A stretch of DNA of 64,000 bases from positions 11,191,001 through 11,255,000 of the forward strand of contig JASXTE010000013.1 of the NCBI GenBank assembly GCA_030280995.1, read 5' to 3'. A program made the position numbers and the translations under genes. This document shows, in pieces, positions 19,700-31,070 of the stretch. The notes under the pieces are model-generated. The model was given only the letters and a program-made list of their open reading frames with translations. It searched no databases and was not told the origin of the DNA. The DNA comes from Hemileia vastatrix. Taxonomy: Eukaryota > Basidiomycota > Pucciniomycetes > Pucciniales > Zaghouaniaceae. Position 1 is the stretch's first letter; each line of letters begins with the position of its first letter.

Positions 19700-22287
19700 T
19701 CATCCCTTTCCAACAAACATAATTCACCAGAAGCCGTCCGTTTTATATGCCGCTTCTTGGTGCAAACACAACACTGGCACAGAGTAGTAATCCCTGGCCG
19801 TGTTTCCCAACCTTCATCTCCAGGAGGCGCTAACCGCATATGTAACCTCCGCATATCTTCACCAGTGATCTCCAAACTAATCCCCATGCCAGCTTGATAC
19901 CCTATCCTGGCCTCAAAATCCATCAAAAAAGGACCACCAAGAACAGTTTTGACTGCTCCTCTGGCCACATAAAAGTGAACCTTACCAACAGATCCACCAA
20001 TGCCTAACCTGACATGCTCAGCTGTACCCATTAGCTCTGTTGCATGCCCTCCAATACCTCTGAGGTTTCCCCCAGTTCCACTTTTAATTGGCAAGCCTAT
20101 ACTCGTCGCTTGCTCCAATGAAATTAAATTAATTTGAGACCCTGAATCGACCAAGGCCTTTACTTCTTTACCATTAAGAGTTACCACCAGGTAACCCAGG
20201 GGAGCGGAAAAATGCGTATCTACATCTTCCCCAAACTTTTCAGCATTTTCACAAATATATTCCACCTCTCCAGTGGAAACCCGACGCCTCGTCAAATGCT
20301 TCTTTTGCTTTTCAGCAAGCGCCGGACTAATCGTAAATAACTCCCCCAAAGATAAGGGAATCTGAAGTTGATTCACCCTATTCAAAACTGCGTCCATTGC
20401 ATTAGCTTGACCAGAAACTACTGGCCGCTCATACTGGACCTTTGATTTAACAACCTTGGCCCTGGGTACCTCTTGAGGTCCAACCGAGCCATCTTCACCC
20501 CCCATTATAACATCTTCACTTTCTATAACCCTAACTCCGTCACCAGCTTCTTGCACTAATCCTGATCCATCGCTAGTCCTTCTTACTCCCTCCATTGGGA
20601 TGGGACCGCTAAAACTTGGTCTGGGTAAAGACGCCAACGGTACGTCCTCCTCAGAATCCGAATCATCCTCTGGCATAGGCTCACCATTTAAATCAAACTT
20701 GCCATAACTAGGGGGCCCCATATCAGCAATCCCCTTCTGCATTTTATATAATTCGTCCTTAGAGTAAGGGTTCAATTTGTTGGCGGCAGTTTGAGCACTA
20801 GAATTCTTGTCCTTAGAGTAAGGGTTCACTTTGTTATTGGCCTTGCCAGGATTAGCCCTCAATTGGCTCTGAATGCTACTTTTCGCCTTAGTAGCAGCTG
20901 CTCTTCTAGCAGCATTAACATCGTATTCGCCAGCCATACAGCTACCCTCCACCTGGGCAACCGTCGCCAGCTCTAAACCACCAAAAGAAGTAGAGAACGT
21001 GGCTTTACTGACCTCTTTCTCCTTGCCCTTGTCAGCTTTACCACCATTACCGTTACCATTTTTGCCACTCTTGGCATTAACATCTTCATCCGTCACCTCT
21101 TCAAATCTGGCTCTTCTTTCAGCCGTTAAACTTCTTCTGACCAAATCAGAAGGAGACTGTCCATCACTGGGCTTGATGAACGAACCATCAGGAAATTTAT
21201 AAACTTTACCATCAAATAAAACTCGCCCAGCATCCATATCCTTATCAAGAGCAAAACAAACTGTTGCTCTATGACCCCTCCTATTACAATAGGAGCACAC
21301 CTTTGGCTCATCATAGCCACCTCTATAACCATTACCACCATTGCCACCATTTCTCCCATTGCCTGGGAAGCGGTTACCATTGTTATTGCCATTATAATTT
21401 CGACGTTCATAACCTCTGGACTGATAAGAAGTCGACGTCGACGAAGAAGCGATTGGGGCCTTATTGGCCTTCTGGGTTTCTTGAACAAATATTTTTAATT
21501 GTTTCGTTAAATCGGCCAAGTGATCGACCATCTTGTTGTCTACATTGCCCTCAACTTTTGCAGCAGGAACACCCATTTGTGCCTTCTTGGCCTCCTGGGC
21601 TTTGACCATAATATCGTTGTTCTCGGCCAAAACTTCGCTAACCTTACTGACATATTGAGTGCAAGACTCTTGATACTTGTCCAACGCTAATAACTTTAGA
21701 TGGGCTTGGATGTTCTCTTTAATAACCTCCAGAGCCGGTAACTTCTGCTCACCGTTTGGCAGTTCCTTCATTAAATTCTTTCTTGAGAGATCCTTCAAGA
21801 CGTCCATTCGAATATCCCTACTGCATGCTGACCAAAACAAATCTTTTGCTTGATTTTCATGCACTAATTCATCCACCAATATAAGATATTCTACCACTTC
21901 ATCAAACTGAACACAAAGTTTTTTGAAGTCCACCATTGAAGAAACACCACCTTTAGCTTGCCAGTCACCTACAATTTTGTTGAGGTCCATCATAGTAAAC
22001 CTAACACCCCATCTATCAACCATAGCTTTAGAAAGCTTAACCCAATCCTTGTCCTTAAATGCCTGCATAGCAATAACCTCTTTTTCCACCTCCCTATCGG
22101 CAATAAAAAATCTAACTTGCTTCACCATATCGACATGGGAAGCACCATCAACAGCAGCAGCAGCTTCATACCTGCTAATGAACCATTTAACCTCCTCCCC
22201 ATCAAACTTTGGGCCATCCCAAGAAACAATTCTAACTGAGGGAGTAAGAGGGTTAGAAGATCCAGAAGCAACAGCAGAAGAAGACAT
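19678..22287 (-). CDS. gag: Gag-protease polyprotein of element B
   Basis: 869 residues, open. The start ATG at 22287 lies 158 bases after the primer-binding site and is the first in frame. The N-terminal third is a Ty3-type capsid region (WDGPKFDGEEVKWFISRYE, GVRFTMMDLN). A CCHC zinc knuckle CSYCNRRGHRATVC lies at about residue 330, after an Asn/Gly-rich stretch. The aspartic protease has VDSGSQINLIS at about residue 712. The last codons overlap pol by 22 bases and contain the slippery site. A C-rich stretch near the end (CQCCVCTKKR) is of unknown use. It forms the particle core and matures gag and pol. Confidence 0.95.
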   Translation of the reverse strand: MSSSAVASGSSNPLTPSVRIVSWDGPKFDGEEVKWFISRYEAAAAVDGASHVDMVKQVRFFIADREVEKEVIAMQAFKDKDWVKLSKAMVDRWGVRFTMMDLNKIVGDWQAKGGVSSMVDFKKLCVQFDEVVEYLILVDELVHENQAKDLFWSACSRDIRMDVLKDLSRKNLMKELPNGEQKLPALEVIKENIQAHLKLLALDKYQESCTQYVSKVSEVLAENNDIMVKAQEAKKAQMGVPAAKVEGNVDNKMVDHLADLTKQLKIFVQETQKANKAPIASSSTSTSYQSRGYERRNYNGNNNGNRFPGNGRNGGNGGNGYRGGYDEPKVCSYCNRRGHRATVCFALDKDMDAGRVLFDGKVYKFPDGSFIKPSDGQSPSDLVRRSLTAERRARFEEVTDEDVNAKSGKNGNGNGGKADKGKEKEVSKATFSTSFGGLELATVAQVEGSCMAGEYDVNAARRAAATKAKSSIQSQLRANPGKANNKVNPYSKDKNSSAQTAANKLNPYSKDELYKMQKGIADMGPPSYGKFDLNGEPMPEDDSDSEEDVPLASLPRPSFSGPIPMEGVRRTSDGSGLVQEAGDGVRVIESEDVIMGGEDGSVGPQEVPRAKVVKSKVQYERPVVSGQANAMDAVLNRVNQLQIPLSLGELFTISPALAEKQKKHLTRRRVSTGEVEYICENAEKFGEDVDTHFSAPLGYLVVTLNGKEVKALVDSGSQINLISLEQATSIGLPIKSGTGGNLRGIGGHATELMGTAEHVRLGIGGSVGKVHFYVARGAVKTVLGGPFLMDFEARIGYQAGMGISLEITGEDMRRLHMRLAPPGDEGWETRPGITTLCQCCVCTKKRHIKRTASGELCLLERDECPHFLG
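19684..19690 (-). promoter_or_regulatory. -1 slippery heptamer of element B
   Basis: T TTT TTG in the gag frame, one codon (GGG) before the gag stop TAG (19680-19678). Slippage by -1 moves reading into pol (HFFGVAGAD). It fits the X XXY YYZ rule and occupies the same place as the site in element A. Confidence 0.85.
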
Positions 22288-22444
22288 CCCAATAAGTAAT
22301 GAAAAGCGTTAACAATCGATAAAATAACAAGCCTCTTGCAGGCCAATAACAAAAATCCAATTAGAGTTCCAGAAAATAAGCCTCTTGCAGGCTAATAACG
22401 TTCTTGATCCAAGTAAGTCTTTAAAGAAAGCTAGAGAATTCGAA

Positions 22445-22461
22445 CCCCACGTTGGGCGCCA
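22445..22461 (-). promoter_or_regulatory. Primer binding site of element B
   Basis: TGGCGCCCAACGTGGGG on the minus strand, two bases after the 5' LTR. TGG complements the CCA end of a tRNA; the tRNA species is not assigned. Confidence 0.78.
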
Positions 22462-22463
22462 AC

Positions 22464-23641
22464 TATGGTAAGGTAAACTCTTACAGTCGCCTTGCTGTAA
22501 GCAGAATCCGGAGGAGATATGTGGATTTAGCTGAAAACCCCGTCCTTCCAATAAAAATAACAAAGTAGGTGTTCTAAATCACTAAGCTAACCAATCTACT
22601 TAGATCTGATTGATAAAAAATAATGAAACTCTAAAATATTTAACGCTTATTGAGATTAAAAGAAAGTGGCTGTTGATAAAGAAATACTGATAACAACAAT
22701 TAAGGTGTACCAGTGAAAGATCTGAAAAGATTGACTTTTATGTTTTTATAATATTTTTAATTTTTATGAGACAGCAATAATCAAGTCCCAGTGACGAAGA
22801 CCTTTCTAAAGATACCCTGTATGAAGTGTGATTTAAATTGTTGAGTAGTATTTCTAAAATGTTATATATAAAATATAAAGTTATAAGGGTATTAAAAATT
22901 TATTTAATTTGTTGAGTAATAAAAAATGAGACTGTGGTAGTTAATGATTAAGCTGTATGATGTGTCCCCCCCTCAATTTCGAGTTTGAGAGTCGCTTAAG
23001 TATTCCTAGTCACGTGCCTAAGTTTTCCCCTCCAGAGCTCTTCCAGAGTTAATCCGGAGCCCGTACGGAGTCCGTACGGAGCCGGAACGGAGTCCGTACG
23101 GAGTCCGTACGGAGTCAAAGCGGAGTCCGTACGGAGTCCGTACGGAGTCGAAACGGAGTCCGTCCGGACTTCCGGACTCAATTTAGAACCTTAAAACCAT
23201 AATAAAAAATCTAGAAAAATTACACATAATAGAGCTACTTCCCCTTTACCTACCAAACTAATTTTCGTAGTCTGCGCAGCTCTAATTATCCCGTGAAAAT
23301 TCATCAAAGTTAAGTAATTTTTGAAAAACGTAAATATTTCTATAAAACTTTAAAATTCATTTAAAAATATAAGAAAAATAGTAAAAATTCTGGGAAAATT
23401 TCCCAAGGTTCTTGAGTGACTCGACTTAATACTTATAAATTTTTCAGACCGTAAAAATAAGTTTTCTCCGCAAAATAAATTGTTTTCGTGTAGGCATTTG
23501 CTCGTGACCAATTTCTTCATATTTAAAACTCCAATAAATTAAATAAAACCCCTTTTTAAAAAAAATAATAACACCAATCTTGCATGCCGTGATAACTCCA
23601 TTTACATATTTAGGTGCCGTACTAAACTTTAGGCTACCACA
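22464..23641 (-). repeat. 5' LTR of element B
   Basis: 1178 bp, presumed promoter LTR for minus-strand transcription. Adjacent to the primer-binding site at 22445-22461. It contains the GC-rich CCGTACGG minisatellite at about 23055-23180. Confidence 0.9.
23055..23180. repeat. CCGTACGG minisatellite in the B 5' LTR
   Basis: Same array as at 10950-11075, with the same unit order in the stretches compared. In the 5' LTR it could lie in or near the transcript leader. Confidence 0.85.
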
Positions 23642-23645
23642 TCGG

Positions 23646-26046
23646 GGAGAGGTTGTAGCACTAGGGTGATCAGCCCTCATTACTCTAAAAAAGACAGACT
23701 CTCAATAGAGCCTGAGCCGCACTCCAAAAAACCAGAGGAAACACCCACTTCCTTCCTTCTCCTGCAACAGTCCATGCACTGGCACATTGAAGATAAACCA
23801 GGCCTGGTCTCCCAACCATCCTCTCCAGGGGATGATAACCTCATGTGAAGCCTCCTTTCTTCTTCACCAGTCAACTCCAAGCTGATTCCCTAATCAAATT
23901 GATAACCAATTCTTGCCTGAAAATCCATCAAGAATGGCCCACCCAAAACTGCCTTTACATTACCTTTAGCATTGTAAAAATGAACCTTCCCTGAGGCTCC
24001 TCCAACATCTAACTTCACAAACTCTGAAGTTTCAACCAATTCAGTGACATGGCCACCGATCCCTCTCAAATTCCCACCAATACCAGTTTTGATGGGGAGG
24101 CCCATATGAGTTGCCTCAAACAAAGAAATCAGGTTTATCTGAGAACCTGAATCCACCAATGCCTTTGCCTCCCTGCCATTCAGAGTGACATTGAAATATC
24201 CCAGAGGAGCAGAAAAATGAGTTTCCAACCCCTCACCAAACTTTTCAGCAGAATCACAAATGTATTCTACCTCACCAGAAGAAACCCTTCTCCTGGTCAA
24301 CAACTTTTTCTGCCTATCAGCCAATCCTGGACTGATAGCATACAATTACCCGTAAGATAGGGAAACCTGACCCTGATTCATCCTTTCCAGGACAGAGTCC
24401 ATAACATTAACTTGACCAGACACCACTGGCCTCTAAAAGTGAGCTCTTTGTTTCACCACCTTGGTCCTAGAAGCTTCTTGAGGACCAGAACCACCAACAG
24501 GAACCAAACCAGATCCCTCACCAGAACCTCTGACTCCAACAGGCTTTGGCAATGAAGCCAAAGGGACATCCTCCTCAGAGTCAGAATCCACCTCCATTGG
24601 CATTGGCTCACCATTCAGGTCCAATGCACCAAACCTAGGGGGGCCCATATCAGCCATACCCTTCTGCATCTTGTACAGCTCCTCTTTGCTGTACCTCTTC
24701 CTAGCTGCACTCAGCTTAGGATCACCCTTTGAAGCATTTGGCTTTGGTTGGGCCTAAGAACTGCTCTTTGGCCTACCCACCTTCCCTGCTTCCACATCAT
24801 AAACACCAGCCAAGCATTCACCACTTGACTGTCCACCACAAGAATACAACTCCAAACCACCAAAGGAAGTGGAAAAAGTGACCTTATTGACCTCCTTCCC
24901 CTTTCCCTTGACGTCCTCATCTACCTTAACAGAAGACTTCCCCTGATCAGGAATCTCCTCAAACCTTGGCCTCCTTTGATTGAGACCACCCCTTCTCCTG
25001 ACCAAATCAACAGGAGCCTGCCCCTCACTGGGCTTCACAAAAGAACCGTCAGGGAACTTGAAAACCCTGCCATCAAACTCCACTTTTCCTTCAGACGCAT
25101 CTCTGTTCAGTGCCCAACAATCATTGGACCTGTTCCCCCTCCTACTGCAATAAGAGCAAACCCAAGGATCACTCCTACCAGCCCTCCTTTCAAAATCTCT
25201 TGGCTGAGAAGGTGCCTTATTAACCTTCTTGGCCTCCTGGACAAAAATGTGCAGCTGTTTTGTCAGATCAGCCAACTGCTCCACCATTGGGTCCCTCTCC
25301 TGTTTGGGAACCTACACCAAATTTTTCTCCTCCTTCTTCTCCCTAACTTCCTCTTCAGCCAAAGCCTCACTGACTTTGCTGACATACTTGGCACACCCCT
25401 CCTGATAGGTGTCCACAGCCAATAACTTTAAATGGGCCTCAACAGCCTCCTTCACCTTATCCAAGGCAGGCAACTTCTGGTCCCCATTAGAAAGAGTCTT
25501 CATCAATTCCTTTCTTGACAACTCCTTCAACACATCCATCCTGACATCTCTAGCCAGGGCAGACCAAAAAACATCCTTGGCAGCTTTTTCATGTGCCAGC
25601 TCCTCCACTTCCACCAAATATTCCACCACAGGATCAAACTGTAGCAGAAAGTTCCTGTAACTATGTAAGTTACCAACACCACCATAAGATTGCCATTCAC
25701 TGACAACCTTGTTCAGATCCACCATAGTGAACCTGACACCCCATCTATCCACCATCTCCCTACACAGCAATTTCCAATCCCTCTTCTTGTAGCCAGACAT
25801 GGCCACAATCTCCTTCTCCACTGACCTATCACCAATGAAGATGATAATTTGCTCCACCATGTCCAGGTAGGAAGCACCATCCACTCCAGCAGCAGTTTCA
25901 TACTTCTCTAGAAACCACTTAACATCCTCCCCATTAAACTTGGTACCATCCCAAGTTTTAATCCTCACACACTCCCTAACCATCACAGAAGGAGGACCAT
26001 CCCCCCCACTGACAGTCACCACAGGAATAGCAGAACCAGAAGCCAT
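23646..26046 (-). pseudogene. Gag-protease of element A and start of its pol
   Basis: Homologous to B gag along its length, in one frame from the ATG at 26046 (MASGSAIPVV) to the stop at 23680, but with five in-frame stops (at about 25312, 24754, 24433, 24346 and 23890) and no frameshift. The knuckle reads CSYCSRRGNRSNDC, the histidine ligand replaced by asparagine. The protease motif VDSGSQINLIS is kept. Pol begins by -1 slippage at 23686-23692 and is cut by element B after 23646. All lesions are point changes. Confidence 0.88.
23686..23692 (-). promoter_or_regulatory. -1 slippery heptamer of element A
   Basis: T TTT TTA in the gag frame, one codon (GAG) before the stop TAA (23682-23680). 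A -1 slip gives SFFRVMRADHPS, collinear with B pol. The heptamer type U UUU UUA is a known efficient -1 site in retroviruses. Confidence 0.8.
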
Positions 26047-26116
26047 TCCTCCTGACCAAAACACCAAAAAGAGCCAACCAAAGAAAACAGAGATTCCAAA
26101 GAACTAGCAAATTCTA

Positions 26117-26134
26117 CCCCCACGTTGGGCACCA
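26117..26134 (-). promoter_or_regulatory. Primer binding site of element A
   Basis: On the minus strand TGGTGCCCAACGTGGGG begins four bases after the 5' LTR. It matches the B site (22445-22461) except at one base. The priming tRNA cannot be named from this window. Confidence 0.7.
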
Positions 26135-26138
26135 GAAA

Positions 26139-27231
26139 TGTAGACAATCCTATAGTACTAGCTATAGGCCTTGATCAAGGGAGTTGGAGAAAAACCAGAG
26201 AGAAAATCCCCTGTCCCTTTAGAAAAATAGAGTGAGATTTACTTGCTAAAGTAAGTTGGTTCCTGTTTTGCTAAAGCTCCTGTTTAACACACTTGACTGC
26301 TTGATGAGCCAAGAAAGTAGTCCCCAGATAGACTACCAGACCAAAGAACTGAAATGTAGAACAAAGTCCACACCAGAGACAGCAAAGATACTTGATGTAG
26401 GCTGAAAATCCACACCAGAGACAGCAATAATACTTGCTATAGCTTGCAAGACTATAACAGAGAAAACAGTTGCCAAAGTTAAGTTAAATGAAGAACTCAC
26501 TTGCAACAAACACAGCCAATTGTGGCCAGAAAACAGTGAAAACTGAGTGAGGAACAATGATATCACCTCCGGATGGTTGTATAATGATTAAGGTTGCCCC
26601 AAACTGTCTTATTCACTATGTACACACAGACCACTAACTAAGAGCCCATGCGCACCCACCAATCTGGCGCCTGTACCCGCCAAATTGCATAAAAAACCCT
26701 CCTGGAGCGCTCCCCAACCTCCTAAAACAGAGGCGGGCGGGCCGCCTGACGTCGTAGATGCCGCCTGAAGAAGCCCGGCCTCCCTGAAGCCAGAAAACCA
26801 ATAAAAACCACTAATCTACTTAGAAAAATTAGCTACAACTACTAAAAACTTTAAAACACAGAATTTCACTATAACAACGTTGAGACATAAAATATAGAGA
26901 AAAATTAGATCTATCCAATGGTACTAAGCACTTAACCCTAAGACTTAAGGCTAGCCCGTAAAACACAAAAAACAAAATTAAACAGCAATCTTTTATAAAT
27001 GAAAAATGAGGAAATGACCCCTTAAAACTCAGAATATGAAAAATGTCTACAAGACATAAAATATAGAGAAAAACCAGGGCTATCCAATGATAGCACCCAC
27101 ATACCCGCAGACCCAATATCCACAGAATAAAACCAGAAAAATACCCAATTCTTTAACAAATGTCAATTAAGACATGCATAAACTGCACCAAATCACACAA
27201 CAAAGGCCACTTCCAATGTTGGAAGACCACA
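26139..27231 (-). repeat. 5' LTR of element A
   Basis: 1093 bp, same length as the copy at 961-2053, with about 18 substitutions and no indels seen (about 1.6 percent). It should hold the promoter for minus-strand transcription. Its outer flank at 27232 enters a family-C protease coding stretch. Confidence 0.9.
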
Positions 27232-27235
27232 CCGT

Positions 27236-30200
27236 TTGAGGTTGTTCTTGACTCTGGTGCTGGAGGAAGTGTAGTGTCTTAAAAAATAAAGATTATCATA
27301 GTAAATTATTACCAATGACATCTGAAAAATGGAGAGGATATGGTTCTGTTTTATGTCCCATTGGAATGTACAAAACCACTGTATTATTTAAATTTAATGG
27401 TGGCTTTTCAAGATCTGTTTGTGAATTTGTTGTGATGAAAAATGATAACTTGAGCAATTGGTTTATTATGGGAAATGACATTTTAACAATGTTTGGTATC
27501 AAATTGGATCCATAAAACAGTTGTTTCACATTTAGCATGAATGAGAATAGAAAGTTTAAAGTTTCTTCCTCTAAAAAATCTTCTGCGCATCTCTTAAAAT
27601 CTTGGAATGAATTGATTAAATCTAAGGGAAGACCAACAGAAGAAATTGATAATTTATTATCTGAAATTAATACTGCTTCATTTGGTGAGAAGTTAGCTGA
27701 TGAACAGAAAGAATCTATAATTGCCTTGATTACATCTTTTTCTATGGCTTTTACTCCTGGATTCCATAAATAAGGAGTTGTTAATGAAGAAATGAATATT
27801 TCGTTATCATGTAACTTGAATGAGATTCCCCCTAGCCTTAAGAAAAACCCATATCCTTCTTCTCCAAAAAATAGAACAGATTTTGAGGATAATTTCACTA
27901 CCCTCTTGAAAATGAACATTATTGAGAAGATTGATATTAACCCAAAATATTGTGTCATCTCCCCCTCCTTAATCTCTTATGAAAAATATCAGGCTAGATT
28001 ATGTGGGAATTCTAAAGTACTAGATACTTATACAGTGGATGATATTTATCATTTACCCAGAATAAAGTCAATACATGCTGCCTTGAAAGAGGCAAAATTT
28101 CTTAGTTTTATGGATGGTAAAAAGGTTTATCACCAAATTCATGTTGAAAAGAATTCTCAGAATTTCTTGCTAATTGCTACACACATGGTAATATATAAGT
28201 TTATTAGAATGCAATTTGGCCCTAAAAATTCTCCTTCAGTCTTTCAAAAATTGAAGGATAATACTTTTTATCAAGAAATGATTAAAGGATTGCTAATGGT
28301 CTATATTGATGACATAATTTTTTTTCTAAAACCTTTGATGAGCACATGAATCACTTTAGAATATTCTTTTAGAAGATAAATAATATTAATTTGATTTTAT
28401 CTTTAAAAAAGTGTAAATTTGGCTTTCAATCCTTGAAAGTTCTAGGTCATTTTGTGCCAGATTTACAAATTTTTGTAGATCAAAACAAAGTTTCTGAAAC
28501 TCAAAATGTGAAAGCACCAGCTTCTGTAAGAGAAATTCAAAGTCTTTAGGGATTGTGTGGCTAATATAGACAATATATAAAAATTTATCAATTCATAGCC
28601 TTACCTCTTACTAAATTAACCAGAAAAGATGTTGCTTTTATCTGGAATGATGAATCACAGAGAGCCTTTAATACATTGAAAAAAAATTTGTTGTCTGCTC
28701 CAATTCTGTCTCTTGCAGATTTCAATAAACATTTTGTACTCTTCACAGATGCAAGTTTTGCTGGACTGGGAGCTGCTCTCCACCAAAAACAATTTATATA
28801 TTATAAAAATTCATAAGTAGTTATTTTTTACATTTAAAGAACCTTAAGAAATTGTGAATTGAAATATTTTTCCACTCAGTTATAGTGTTTAGTAGTTGTA
28901 TGGTCTTTGGAGAAGCTTCATTATTAATTGGATGACAAAAATTTTGAGCTGAATACTTATTGTAGTGAAGTGAAATCTCTATTAAAACTAAAAACACCAG
29001 ACAGAAATATGTTTAGGTGGCAAATAGCTTTCCAATAAAACAGAGGAAGAATGAAAACTATTCACAGAGCTGGTAATATTCATTCCAATGTAGATATGAT
29101 GTCTAGATTTCCTCTTCCAAATGATGACTAAAATTCAGCTTATGAACCTGAAGATGATACAATTCATATACAGTATATATATATTGATTATATGGAAGAA
29201 GAGTTATTAAAATTAATTCTTGATTCATATAAAAAAGCTTCTCACTTAAATAGACTAGTTCCAATCTTAAATTATCTAAAGAATGCTTCAATTCAAGTAT
29301 TAATAAAAACTCTCCCTCCAAAGTACCAAAATGCTTTGAATAAAGAAATTATTCTATTGATAATGGTTATATTTATTACAGGATAAAACTTACTAATGTT
29401 ATTTTAATTAATCCTTCCATGAAAGAAACCATCTTAAAACTTTTTCATGATAATATATTTTCAGGTAACTTTGATCTAGAAAAAACCATGGTCAGAATAA
29501 AAAATAATTCATGGTGGGCTAATATGTCTAAAGACACAAAATTATATGTTAAATATTTTGATTCTTTCCAAAAACTTAAAAAGCTAACTGGCAAAAGAGC
29601 AGGATTATTGAAACATATTGAAACACCTGATGCTACATGGCAAATCATTAAAATGGATTTTTTCACTGGTTTCCTGTAGCAGGAAAAGACAGTTATAATT
29701 CTTGTTGGGTAATAGTGGATAGATTCAACAAAATGTGCAAATTTATTCCCAACCATAAGTATGTTTCCACCAAAGATTTAGATTTCTTGAGGTGGTCATA
29801 TATTTTTAGCATTATTGGTTTCCCAAAAGCTGTTATCTCTGACAGAGACCCAAAATTTACATCTAAATTTTGGTTTTCTTTAATGGATATATGCGACTGT
29901 GAGTTGAAATTATCTACTTTTCACCAGCCCCAAACTGATGGTTTAGCTGAGAGAATGAGACAAAATCTGGAAGATATGATTAGAAGGTATTGTGCCTTTG
30001 GATTATATTATATATGCAATGACAGATTTACACATGACTGGGTTACTCTATTATATGGTCTTGAATTTGGTTATAATAGCATTGTAAATTCTTTCACTGA
30101 AAAAAAACCTTTTAAGCTCTGGCTATATTATGTCCCAAATACTCCTTCTCAAATTCTCAATAATAAATTACCAAAGTTGGAACTTCATCCTGGTGTAAAA

Positions 30201-30723
30201 TATTTTATGCAAATGCAACAACTATGCATAAAACATGCTAAAAGTTGTATCAATAAAGTATTTGAATATGAAAGGAAAAAAAGGATAAATCTCACAAATA
30301 ATACACATTTAAAAAGGGTAATTAAGTACTGATATATGCAGTCCACTTAAATTTACAAGGAAAGAAAAAACACAAGGATCATTTTGTAGGACCATTTGTT
30401 GTAAAAAGAATGGTTGGTGATAATGCAGTAGAAGTAGTATTGCATTCTCCATATGATAAAAAACATTCTGTTTCTCCATCTCCCTACTTAAACCTTATAC
30501 TTCCAACAGTGACTTATTTCCTAAAAGAAAAGGTAGACCTAAGAAAAACCCTCCAGAAGTCAAAAAAACTGCAGAAAATAATAAAATTATCAATTCTGAA
30601 AAAGGTACTGAATATTTATTGAGATATAAAAATAAATCATCTGAGAATGATACATGGATACCTGGAAATGAAATTTCTAACCTCTCTACTCTTTTGAAAA
30701 ATTATGAAAAGAAAAAATCTTAG
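27236..30723 (+). pseudogene. Ruined family-C protease-RT-RNase H-integrase copy (C0)
   Basis: Begins in the protease motif VVLDSGAGGSVVS directly at the right edge of element A and ends with NEISNLSTLLKNYEKKKS before TAG (30721-30723). Collinear with C1 over protease, RT (YIDDIIFF, motif kept), RNase H (FTDASFAGLGAALHQK), integrase (ISDRDPKFTSKFW, HQPQTDGLAERM) and the C-terminal chromodomain-like part. It has many stops and frameshifts (for example near 27280, 27513, 27771, 28347, 28549, 29040 and 29680). Gag is absent, lost at the junction with element A. It is the oldest family-C copy here by its number of lesions. Confidence 0.9.
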
Positions 30724-31070
30724 AATTTTTTTATTATTTTTTTAAAGTGAAGGAGTTTCAGCCAGGCTATATTAAGAATATAGTAAGATCTTAAGTTAAA
30801 TTACATAAACTTTAGCAAGAGACAAATTTTTTTAAAGTATATATACAAATTAAATATTATATTAAAATAAAATTATACATCAATATTTTTTAATAATATG
30901 CTATATTAATTTTATAATTATATAAATTGTATATACATTAATAGAAACATAAAAATATTCTATTCTATTAAAATATTAGCACATTTTTATGAAATTAATT
31001 GTTATAAATTAATAATTAATTAATTACAATTTCACAGTATAATTATAAGTAATAAAATCAGCATATAATA
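30724..31070 (+). mobile_element. Possible start of the C0 3' LTR
   Basis: After the C0 stop comes an AAAGTGAAGGAG purine stretch and then TTTCAGCCAGGCTATA at 30756, parallel to AGTGAGGGAG and TGTCAGCCAGGCTATT in C1. Beyond about 20 bases the match to the C1 LTR fades. The rest is AT-rich with no gene. Confidence 0.4.

Larger units (their letters stand above)
10360..23641 (-). mobile_element. Element B: apparently intact Ty3-type LTR retrotransposon
   Basis: 13.28 kb with 1178-bp LTRs at both ends, primer-binding site, gag, slippery site, pol, about 4 kb of extra DNA with an antisense gene, and a polypurine tract. It is flanked on both sides by TCGG (10356-10359 and 23642-23645), an exact 4-bp target duplication. 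Removing B and one TCGG restores the pol frame of element A (SPR-DEE, against SPQDE in B itself). No difference between the LTRs was seen in the parts compared, and both long ORFs are open. This indicates a very recent insertion and a possibly active element. Confidence 0.93.
961..27231 (-). mobile_element. Element A: decayed Ty3-type LTR retrotransposon, interrupted by element B
   Basis: Bounded by two 1093-bp LTRs that start TGTGGTCTTCC and end GTCTACA on the minus strand. It holds gag (26046-23680), pol (23690 to 6283, split by B), a primer-binding-like site beside the right LTR and a polypurine tract beside the left LTR. Without B and one TSD copy it is about 13.0 kb. Gag and pol contain several stops and frameshifts and the RT catalytic motif is altered, so it is not autonomous. 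The LTRs differ at about 18 positions by eye, so it is older than B. Flanking bases do not match as a target duplication. Confidence 0.9.
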
